Assembly: GCA_009881125.1 (NCBI GenBank)
Contig: WXFH01000016.1
Location: 62,001-126,000 of the forward strand
DNA: 64,000 bases
Origin: Acidaminobacter sp.
Lineage (GTDB): Bacteria; Bacillota_A; Clostridia; Peptostreptococcales; Acidaminobacteraceae
Reading direction: 5' to 3'
In this document: positions 54,762 through 61,918 of the stretch, one piece after another
Layout of the letters: the number at the start of each line of letters is the position of its first letter
How positions within the stretch are numbered: position 1 is the stretch's first letter
Made by a program: the position numbers and the translations under genes
The notes under the pieces: model-generated
Seen by the model: the letters and a program-made list of their open reading frames with translations, nothing else
What the model was told of the DNA's origin: nothing
Database searches by the model: none

Positions 54762-55673
54762 ATGGTAGTATGCCTTTACTATCCAGAGGAGGATTACCTT
54801 GCAGCAATAGAGCAGGCTTGTCTTTCATCCGGACTGGTTTCTTGGAGGATTAGACTGTTCTCAGAGGAAAGGCTATGGCGTTTAGCTGTACAGGCTGAAG
54901 ATTTTTCTGGTATAGCCGCAGGGCCCCGCACCTCTCTGAATAACGCTGAGCTAGCAAAAGGCGTCAAAGTCCTTGTTCTGACAGATGCCTTCATTCCTGC
55001 CGAAAACGAGTTCTCAATTTATGAGCCCATCGATGCGTTGAACAGAGCAATTCAGAAACAGATGGGCACAATTAAAGCCATGGGTGAATCCGGAGGACTT
55101 CACTTCATTTTTTCATTTCAGTCATGTTATCAGCAGCGTCAAGCCTTTGAAGGGTTTAAAGCGCAGCTTTACCATCTGGATCCTTTAGCAGTTGTCATTG
55201 ATTTGACAACTATTGCGAATATTTCAGGAAAAGTCGACGAAACTTTGACGGAATGGTTATGGGAAGGGGAAGATGCAGTTTTCAGTGAAGGTGGCTGCTA
55301 CAGTCTGTGTCATAGACCTCAGGACGTCAGTGCACTTTTCTTGCCGCAGTGGCAGGATAAGCTGACGAATGCAGTCATGGGTATGCCTCACTCAATGTGG
55401 TTCTGGTGTGGGACGGATTGGAGAGAAATGCTTATAAAACTCATCCCGTTTGTGAAGAGTACCATTTGGATCTGTGACCACCCAAGAGAAGTAGAATCGG
55501 CCGTGGCATGGACTGAAATGATCAAAAACCGGCAATTCGGTATTGGAGGCTACTTGATCTCTAGCAGGGGAAGCCGCCATCCATCTGCTATACATTTGGA
55601 AGGTGCGTTTGATGGTCAATTTGAAACCCTGACGGACTGTGTTGGCAATATTGTGGCAGGAGGGCGAAGATAA
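54762..55673 (+). CDS. first gene of tad-like cluster, unknown (position of TadZ/CpaE)
   Basis: 303 residues, not confidently recognised. It occupies the place of the TadZ/CpaE localisation ATPase, directly before the TadA/CpaF ATPase, and has alternating beta/alpha segments (VKVLVLTDAFIP; PLAVVIDLTTIANISG; TIWICDHPREVESAVAWTEMI) like a receiver plus MinD fold. No P-loop (GxxGxGKT/S) is visible, so it would be a nucleotide-binding-deficient relative at best. AAAGGAGTGG precedes the ATG. The end overlaps the reading frame of the ATPase gene region. Confidence 0.65.
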   Translation: MVVCLYYPEEDYLAAIEQACLSSGLVSWRIRLFSEERLWRLAVQAEDFSGIAAGPRTSLNNAELAKGVKVLVLTDAFIPAENEFSIYEPIDALNRAIQKQMGTIKAMGESGGLHFIFSFQSCYQQRQAFEGFKAQLYHLDPLAVVIDLTTIANISGKVDETLTEWLWEGEDAVFSEGGCYSLCHRPQDVSALFLPQWQDKLTNAVMGMPHSMWFWCGTDWREMLIKLIPFVKSTIWICDHPREVESAVAWTEMIKNRQFGIGGYLISSRGSRHPSAIHLEGAFDGQFETLTDCVGNIVAGGRR

Positions 55674-55702
55674 TTTATCTGTTAGGGGAGCATGAGGATC
55701 TA

Positions 55703-56852
55703 TTGTATGATTCGCTTTGCGCAGAATTAGCGGCTGTGTTGAGTGAGAATCTTGAAGATACCGGTGATTTGAAACAAAAAATTGAAGTGTTTGTACGAAG
55801 CAACGAATCCTTAAGCCACTTGAGCACAATGGAAAAGATCGGCTTGGCACAAAGTTGGCTTTGGCGCATTCAGGGTTATGATTTTCTGGATTCATATTTG
55901 AAGGATCCCTGAGGTAACCGAAATCATGGTTAACGGACCCTCGAAAATTTTTGTTGAAAGAAAAAATACCATGGAATGCCTCAGCATCTCGGTTTCGAAC
56001 GAAAGGCTGCGTCAGCTGATTCAGAAAATGGTGTCAGAAGTAGACCGACGCGTCAATTACAGAGATCCCATTGTAGACGCAAGACTGAGAGACGGCGCTC
56101 GGCTGAATGTCGTTATGCAGCCCGTTGGATTGGATGGTCCTTATATGACCATTAGAAAATTCAGAAAAGACTTGTTGACGCTGGAAGCGTTAAAGGACAG
56201 AGGGATGATGGATGAGCGCGTTATGTCATTTCTGGTGGGCGCTGTTAAAGCCAGGCAGAATTTAATGATCAGCGGAGGCACAAGCTCAGGAAAAACGACG
56301 CTTTTAAATTGTCTGAGCCGTTGTATTCCAAAAGGAGAGCGGGTTATATCAATAGAGGACAGCGCTGAACTCAATTTGAACAGTATCGATAATCTTGTAC
56401 GCCTTGAAACGCGTCCGTCTGCTGCAGGTGAAGCTCTGGAAGTAACTATGTCTGATCTGATTCGTACGGCGCTGAGAATGCGGCCTGATAGAATGGTCGT
56501 CGGAGAGATCAGGGGTGCTGAAGCTTTGGATATGCTGCAGGCTCTTAACACTGGTCACGATGGCTCCATGTCTACAGGTCACTCAAATTCTGGAGCTGAT
56601 ATGCTTGACCGAATAGAGGCCATGGCTATGATGGCAAGTCATGGAACTGCTGAAGGGATCCGGCGGCAAATTGGGTCAGGCATCCACTGGATCATTCATT
56701 TGAAAAAGGACGCAGATGGCTCAAGAAGAATTCAGGAAATAATTCAGGTGCTGGGATATCGTCAAGGCAGGCTCGATTTTGAAACGGTGATCACAGAAGG
56801 CTGCCGAGTCTTGAAGACAGACGTCTTCGATCGCGTATCGAGCTATGCTTAA
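55703..56852 (+). CDS. TadA/CpaF-type secretion ATPase, split by a +1 frameshift at CCC-TGA
   Basis: Two reading frames together give a CpaF-like protein of about 382 residues. The first (55703-55912, TTG start) ends ...GYDFLDSYLKDP then TGA; shifting +1 at 55910 gives EVTEIMVNGPSKIFVERK, the expected continuation, so exactly one extra base separates the halves. The second part has Walker A GGTSSGKTTLLN, an Asp box, Walker B region MVVGEIRGAEALDML and a His box GHDGSMSTGHSNS. It powers assembly of type IVb pili or secretion. A stop in the +1 frame at 55899-55901 confines the shift to 55902-55912. It could be a mutation, a sequence error or programmed frameshifting. Confidence 0.85.
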
Positions 56853-57615
56853 ATACTTTAAGCTGATTCAGCCGGTATGGTACCGCGTGACGCCATCCGT
56901 ACGTCGAATCCGATTGTGGCTCATATTGGCAATCGATACTATCCTTTCCACATGGATTTTATTTGAAAATCCTGGTTTCTTTGTATTTGTGCTGTTAATC
57001 AAGCTTCCGGCAATGAATTATCAGGCACAAATGGCAGCTGTCCAAACAAAAGATGAGTTCCTATCTGATTTCGCACGTTTTCTGTCTTTAATCGCTTCAA
57101 CGACGTCGACTGGCAAATCTCTTCAAAGAGCTTTTGACCAAACAGTGGATGAGTTTTCCACCGCTTGTGAACCCCTCGCCTTCGAACTGAAAAAACTCAG
57201 CCGATTGATGCAGTTGGGCACACCGCTGACATCAGGCCTAGGTCGCCTGGCTCGACAATTTGATCTTGAGGAAGCGACAGATCTTTCGCGACAGCTCCTT
57301 CACGCAGAAAGCTGCGGACATGATATGACCATTGTCCTAAAGCGTTCATCGGTTTGGATTGGCGGACATATTCTCCATAAACAGCAACTCATACGAAAAA
57401 TGACGGATCAGGTCCTAGAGTTCAGGCTGACATCGAAGATGCCGTTGCTAGTGCTGTTTTTGCTCAATGCGACATATGCGGACTATCTGAGTTTACTCTA
57501 TACAACACCTGGCGGCAGAGTTCTGATGATGACAGCAGCTCTGGCGCTGGAAGGCGGAACTATTCTATTTGAACGAACCAGATTGATTCAACTGAAGACC
57601 AAGGGGTTGATCTGA
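56845..57615 (+). CDS. TadB-like inner-membrane protein (type II/IV secretion F domain)
   Basis: 256 residues, overlapping the ATPase gene by 8 bases. Two N-terminal hydrophobic helices (about 25-55), a cytoplasmic GspF-type helical domain (DFARFLSLIASTTSTGKSLQRAFDQ...RQLLHAESCGHDM), and two C-terminal membrane helices. Position and layout are those of TadB in tad/Flp clusters. It would form the membrane platform with TadC. Confidence 0.85.
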   Translation: MLKYFKLIQPVWYRVTPSVRRIRLWLILAIDTILSTWILFENPGFFVFVLLIKLPAMNYQAQMAAVQTKDEFLSDFARFLSLIASTTSTGKSLQRAFDQTVDEFSTACEPLAFELKKLSRLMQLGTPLTSGLGRLARQFDLEEATDLSRQLLHAESCGHDMTIVLKRSSVWIGGHILHKQQLIRKMTDQVLEFRLTSKMPLLVLFLLNATYADYLSLLYTTPGGRVLMMTAALALEGGTILFERTRLIQLKTKGLI

Positions 57616-57672
57616 ATCATTAAGTCGGTTCTAAGGCGACATGGTCGGAAAGCACTGCTTAAATGGAACGAA

Positions 57673-58335
57673 ATGACAGAAACATACGCTTGTTATGGCA
57701 TAAGTATTAAGAGAGCGAGTTTGATGAAAGAAGCAGGGTTGTTGATGCCGGCATTTTTAGTTTTGATCCTGGGAGTGCGTCAGGCTTTATCCTTGTCTTT
57801 GATTGATACAGTACTGTGCGTATTGATGGGATTACTTATGGTGCCGTTGATCATTATCAAAGGGTTGAGCGAAAGAAAGTTAACCAGAAGCAGACAATTG
57901 GACAGAGCTTTGTTTTCAATGTCTTATAGGTATGGTCTGCTTATTCAAAGTGGACATAGTCTAAGGAAAGCACTAATAATGGCCATGGAAAGTGATAGTT
58001 TAATCTGGAGGGCATTTCCTGTCTGGCACGAAACCCGCATTAGACTGCAGAATGGGGGGGATTATGAATTGGCATTGTTACGGCTTCTGACCTTCAATCA
58101 TTCAGGCACAAAAAGTTGGGCAAGGTGTTGCCTCTATGGTGAAAGAAAATCAGAAGCAGATCTAATCGGGTTGCTTCACGACTGGATGGATGATTTTAAA
58201 ATGATCGCGGAGCAGACAGAAGCTGCAAGTCATGTTAAAGGACAATTAGGAATGATGATGCCAGCGCTGCTTCAATTTGGTGTGTTGATGCTATTGCTGA
58301 TCAGTCCAATTTTTTTGGGAGGGATAAACACATGA
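57673..58335 (+). CDS. TadC-like inner-membrane protein
   Basis: 220 residues, with two N-terminal membrane helices (about 18-60), a GspF-type cytoplasmic part (LFSMSYRYGLLIQSGHSLRKALIMAMES) and a C-terminal membrane helix (MMPALLQFGVLMLLLISPIFLGG). It is shorter than many TadC proteins. It follows TadB after a 57-base gap that is open in the same frame as tadB except for the tadB TGA. The ribosome binding site is weak (GGAACG). The stop overlaps the pilin gene by 4 bases. Confidence 0.82.
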   Translation: MTETYACYGISIKRASLMKEAGLLMPAFLVLILGVRQALSLSLIDTVLCVLMGLLMVPLIIIKGLSERKLTRSRQLDRALFSMSYRYGLLIQSGHSLRKALIMAMESDSLIWRAFPVWHETRIRLQNGGDYELALLRLLTFNHSGTKSWARCCLYGERKSEADLIGLLHDWMDDFKMIAEQTEAASHVKGQLGMMMPALLQFGVLMLLLISPIFLGGINT

Positions 58336-58544
58336 AAAAGAATTTTGAAAGATTACAAATGGCTGTCATGGATACACGTGGGTTGGGCACAGTCGAACTC
58401 GTCGTTCTCGTGGTTGTGCTTATTGGTCTGGCATTGTTGTTCAGAACTCAGATTACTGAAATTATGACGAATATCCTGGATAACATAGATACGGAAAATA
58501 TCACCATTCAAACTCGTTTGATTGTGGAAGGCATTCACCTATGA
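58332..58544 (+). CDS. Flp1-type type IVb pilin-like protein
   Basis: 70 residues. A short leader ends in G (DTRGLGTVELVVLVVVLIGLALLF): Gly-x-x-x-Glu with the glutamate 5 residues into a hydrophobic helix is the prepilin pattern, and the rest (RTQITEIMTNILDNID) resembles Flp1 pilins of Clostridia. Cleavage would need a TadV/CpaA prepilin peptidase, which is not in the window. The start overlaps the tadC stop (ATGA). Confidence 0.85.
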   Translation: MKKNFERLQMAVMDTRGLGTVELVVLVVVLIGLALLFRTQITEIMTNILDNIDTENITIQTRLIVEGIHL

Positions 58545-59791
58545 TGCTGCAGAATGGTTTTGAAGGGCAGGAGAGAATCTACAGATTAGGAATCACTTTG
58601 CCGGACATCAATATGTTTGAGCTGAATGTCCTGACCCATTATCCGGAGCGTCCCTACCTGATCCCGTTACTGCGGGAAAAGGATGATGATGTTCAATTGG
58701 TTTACGCGTTTCACAGTCATATGACGCTTGAACAATGGCTTCGCAGAACAGCGGTCGATTATCATGATTTATTATCGATACTGGAAGAAACCGTCCAAAT
58801 CTTGGCTCAGGCAGCGAAGCACTATCTTAGACTGGATCATTTCTGCATATCACCTTCACAAATCTGTTATCACACAGTTAAAAAACGTATAGAATTAATT
58901 TATATGCCAACGCGGAATACTGAACCAAGCTTTGAAGAAAAATGGCAGCAGTTCTTGAACAGTTTAGTGCCTATAGCTGCTTTGAGTTTGAAACCGGAAG
59001 GCTTTGAGGCGTTTAAGTCATTGTCTGAATCGACGGTGCATAGATATGAGCGACAGACTGCGCTTGTAAATGTAATTCGTCACTGGTTTGCTTCAAACTC
59101 AAAGCCAGTTGAATCGGAGATGGCGGATCGCGACGACCTTCATCCATACTCAAACAAACCTTTAAACGTCATAAATTCAGGATATGAGACATCACAACCG
59201 CTCGTTGTCGAACAATCAGTGCAAACAGCTAAGGTAAAAGCAGGAGGCAAAATTCATCAGATTGTGAAACCAAAGGTGATAGACTCCAGTCACAGCAATG
59301 GTGGCCTGATCGAGTATTTTAAACGATTATGTAAACGGGAAGAAAAATCAATACCAGAAAAGACGGTTTTCTCAAGAGCTGAGATTGGTGAGGAAAGCCA
59401 TAATCTGATTCGTCACGGCGTTTCAACGCATAGTAAAATATCAATGTACAGACCTGATTTCGAAGGCACAACATTATTGTCTGAACAGGAGAAGCTGCAG
59501 GGAAAACTTGTTCTTCAAAATCAACAAGCCTGCAAGATTTTTGAACTTTCGAAGCCAGTAACGCGTATTGGAAGAAACACAGCACTTTGTGATGTGATTA
59601 TTGATGATGACATAACCATCGGCAGACTTCACGCAGAAGTGCACCACTTGGACCAAGGGTATTTTTTAAAGGATCTGGACTCTTTGAACGGTACCTATCT
59701 TAATGAGCAAAGACTGGATAGTCAAACCCTGTACAAATTGAAAGGGAACGACCGCCTCAGGCTGTCTGAGCAGGAAATCCTCTTTGTTTGA
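58541..59791 (+). CDS. FHA-domain protein with DUF6382-like N-terminus
   Basis: 416 residues. The N-terminal 180 residues resemble the DUF6382 domain found in clostridial tad clusters (YHDLLSILEETVQILAQAAKHYLRLDHFCISPSQICY). A variable linker follows, then a C-terminal FHA domain (about 325-416: VTRIGRNTALCDVIIDDDITIGRLHAEVHHL, SLNGTYLN), which binds phosphothreonine; here GRLHA replaces the usual SRxHA. A phospho-signal may regulate the secretion machine. Overlaps the pilin gene by 4 bases; last gene of the cluster. Confidence 0.85.
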   Translation: MMLQNGFEGQERIYRLGITLPDINMFELNVLTHYPERPYLIPLLREKDDDVQLVYAFHSHMTLEQWLRRTAVDYHDLLSILEETVQILAQAAKHYLRLDHFCISPSQICYHTVKKRIELIYMPTRNTEPSFEEKWQQFLNSLVPIAALSLKPEGFEAFKSLSESTVHRYERQTALVNVIRHWFASNSKPVESEMADRDDLHPYSNKPLNVINSGYETSQPLVVEQSVQTAKVKAGGKIHQIVKPKVIDSSHSNGGLIEYFKRLCKREEKSIPEKTVFSRAEIGEESHNLIRHGVSTHSKISMYRPDFEGTTLLSEQEKLQGKLVLQNQQACKIFELSKPVTRIGRNTALCDVIIDDDITIGRLHAEVHHLDQGYFLKDLDSLNGTYLNEQRLDSQTLYKLKGNDRLRLSEQEILFV

Positions 59792-59836
59792 TTAAATAAC
59801 CGCGTCTTCAGGGGTAATAGTTCTTGAATTTACCGG

Positions 59837-59956
59837 GGACTAGTAGTACATTCCCCAAAATAACTGTGCAATATAACAATGGATTATAAGCCTGAAATTT
59901 GCCAACAGGTTGAATGTTCTTTTGCACAGAAATTTCAAAACCACTGTACTAGTCCG
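59837..59956 (+). repeat. 120-bp dispersed repeat, copy B
   Basis: Starts GGACTAGTAGTACATTCC and ends TGTACTAGTCCG, so the ends are inverted repeats. Inner pairs CTGTGCAA/TTGCACAG and AGCCTG/CAGGTT make the whole unit one long, interrupted hairpin. It matches the reverse complement of 36904-37020 over its full length. It occupies most of the 326-bp gap between the FHA gene and the TetR gene; no protein gene is credible here. Confidence 0.88.
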
Positions 59957-60011
59957 TTTTCAGAAGCACTCCTTGCACAAAAGGAAGCGCTATTGAGGAA
60001 CGGACTTTTTT
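59951..60011 (+). terminator. terminator after the tad-like cluster
   Basis: AGTCCGTT (59951-59958) and AACGGACT (59999-60006) enclose an inner imperfect stem and are followed by six T residues. The left arm overlaps the end of repeat copy B. Confidence 0.75.
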
Positions 60012-60059
60012 GCGTGGGGTTTAAATACACATCGACATGTGATGAAAGTCAATCCATAG

Positions 60060-60088
60060 TTGTTGAATTATCATTTTGAGGGTATAAT
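60060..60088 (+). promoter_or_regulatory. promoter of the tetR-RND operon
   Basis: TTGTTG (60060-60065), 17 bp, TATAAT (60083-60088), 29 bp before the TetR start. No clear palindromic operator was recognised. Confidence 0.6.
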
Positions 60089-60117
60089 TTAATTAAAAAT
60101 GAACAGGAGTTTATCAT

Positions 60118-60726
60118 ATGCAGGTCTTAAAAGAGCAAGTTAGAAGACGCATAGTGTCTTCTGCCCGGGCGGAATTTCTTAAAAAGGGCTTTGGGCAAGC
60201 GTCTATGAGAATAGTTGCAGAGAGCTCTGAGATCACCGTAGGAAATATATACAGGTATTTCAGCTCAAAACAGTCGTTGTTTGAAGACGTGGTCAGTCCT
60301 GCTTACCAGGTTCTGAAATCACTGCTTGAATCAGTTCAGATCCATGAGGAAATGCCTTTGCCATCAGAAGACTATATACGATTTCGGGAACAGTTCGTCC
60401 GTGAAATCGCCACTGCCATTGAGGCATACCGTGATGAAATTCTGATTCTGTTCAATGGGTCGGAGGGTACGGTTTTTTCTGATGCCATGAATGAGTTGTC
60501 CGGAATAATTTTCTCCGTGCTTGAAAAGTATGTTCTCGAAACCATTGCCAGTCGCAACTCGGTTCAAAATCTTAAAGCCCTGGGCCGCTTAATTTCAAAA
60601 GGCATAGTTGAAGCTATCAAAGATCTTGTGGCCAGAACTGTGATTTTTGAACGAGATGCTGTTGAGAACGAGCTCAGGATGATTATAGATTTTTATTTCA
60701 GAGATTTGGTGACCAGGTTTGACTAA
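60118..60726 (+). CDS. TetR-family transcription regulator
   Basis: 202 residues. N-terminal TetR helix-turn-helix (RRIVSSARAEFLKKGFGQASMRIVAESSEITVGNIYRYFSSKQSLFEDVV, 9-58) and a variable ligand-binding C-terminus. CAGGAG precedes the ATG. It leads the unit with a membrane-fusion lipoprotein and an RND transporter and probably represses this efflux operon. The inducer is unknown. Confidence 0.93.
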   Translation: MQVLKEQVRRRIVSSARAEFLKKGFGQASMRIVAESSEITVGNIYRYFSSKQSLFEDVVSPAYQVLKSLLESVQIHEEMPLPSEDYIRFREQFVREIATAIEAYRDEILILFNGSEGTVFSDAMNELSGIIFSVLEKYVLETIASRNSVQNLKALGRLISKGIVEAIKDLVARTVIFERDAVENELRMIIDFYFRDLVTRFD

Positions 60727-60812
60727 TCAGCTTCAGACGTCCGCTGAAGGTTCTCCGGTAACTATTTCATTACTGATTTGCAGCCGTAGTATTAGAAAGA
60801 AGGGATGTTGGC

Positions 60813-61913
60813 ATGTTTAAGCTAAGAGTCGTTCCATTAATGCTGACCCTCCTGATGGGGTTGATGGGCACTGCGTGCAATAAGATTGAAATATCGACAT
60901 CTGAGCCTGTTAAACAGCCCGTTGAAGTGGTTGAAGTTCATTCGGAAAACCATGCACTGAAGCAGATGTACACTGGTCGAATCAGTGCAGATTCAACAGA
61001 GTCGCTTAGTTTTATGTCTTCAGGTAAAATAGCTGAATTAACTGTCAAAACAGGAGATTCTGTCAAGAAAGGCCAATTGTTGGCGAGACTGGACAATCAG
61101 GCTCAAAGCAGCGGTGTCAGCAGCAGTGCAGCCGGGATCAAAGCTGCTGAAGAGGTCGCTTCAAAAACCCGAATTTCACTGGAGCACCTTGAAAAAACCT
61201 TGGAGGATTTCAAAGCACTCTATGATCAAGGCGCTATTTCCAGGGCGGAGCTGGAGGGGGTTGAGCTGCAGGTTTCAGTGACAAAAGCTGAACTCAAAGC
61301 GGCTGAAGCACAGGTACAGCAAGCAAGGGCGGGATTAAGCCTGAGCAATAGCTATTTGAAGGATACCAAGCTCTATGCGCCGAGAAGCGGCGTCGTTTTC
61401 GAAGTGTTTTATGAAAAGGGCGACCTGGTTTCAGCCGGTTATCCTGTCCTGATGCTGGAGGGTCAAGCTGCAACTGCTGTGTTTGGCATGTCATCCGAGA
61501 CTTTGATGAAGGACGAATTTGAGCGTGAGGTGGAGGTGGTCTATGACAATCACACTTTCAATGCATCAATCTCAAACATTGGAAAGCTTCCTGATCCCGC
61601 AACCCAAACCTATGAGGTTGAGGTGACGCTGCCAGCCGGCAAATATCTGATTGGAGCCATGGCGGAAATCTTCGTGCGCCAAGGTGAAATCAAAGCTGTC
61701 AAGCTCCCAATTGATATTGTGCTTTCCGGGGAAAATGATTTTGTTTACATAGTGGAAGAAGGTAGGGCAATTAAGAAAAATGTGGTCATCCGGGCAGTAC
61801 AGAACAACGAGTTGTATGTTGAGGGCCTTGATGATGGTGATCAGGTCATTGTAAAAGGCATGAAGCTTGTGAATCCGCTGGATGATGTTGAGATCGTCAG
61901 CGTCACGAGGTGA
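60813..61913 (+). CDS. RND efflux adaptor (membrane fusion lipoprotein)
   Basis: 366 residues. Signal sequence with a loose lipobox (LMGLMGTAC, Cys near residue 22), then the HlyD/AcrA layout: barrel-sandwich halves (SGKIAELTVKTGDSVKKGQLLARLDN and KLYAPRSGVVFEVFYEKGDLVSAG) around an alpha hairpin (about 105-170), a beta barrel and a membrane-proximal domain. In a Gram-positive cell it would be tethered to the outer face of the membrane. It ends 5 bases before the RND gene. Confidence 0.92.
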   Translation: MFKLRVVPLMLTLLMGLMGTACNKIEISTSEPVKQPVEVVEVHSENHALKQMYTGRISADSTESLSFMSSGKIAELTVKTGDSVKKGQLLARLDNQAQSSGVSSSAAGIKAAEEVASKTRISLEHLEKTLEDFKALYDQGAISRAELEGVELQVSVTKAELKAAEAQVQQARAGLSLSNSYLKDTKLYAPRSGVVFEVFYEKGDLVSAGYPVLMLEGQAATAVFGMSSETLMKDEFEREVEVVYDNHTFNASISNIGKLPDPATQTYEVEVTLPAGKYLIGAMAEIFVRQGEIKAVKLPIDIVLSGENDFVYIVEEGRAIKKNVVIRAVQNNELYVEGLDDGDQVIVKGMKLVNPLDDVEIVSVTR

Positions 61914-61918
61914 CCGGG

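Noticed and set aside
57613..57672. In-frame UGA linking tadB and tadC as one selenoprotein or readthrough product
   Set aside because: The segment after the UGA has no clear SECIS stem, the two proteins are separate in all known tad systems, and sharing a frame by chance is one in three.
59879..60079. 66-residue reading frame in the gap before tetR
   Set aside because: It lies mostly inside repeat copy B and the terminator hairpin, has no ribosome binding site and no recognisable features.
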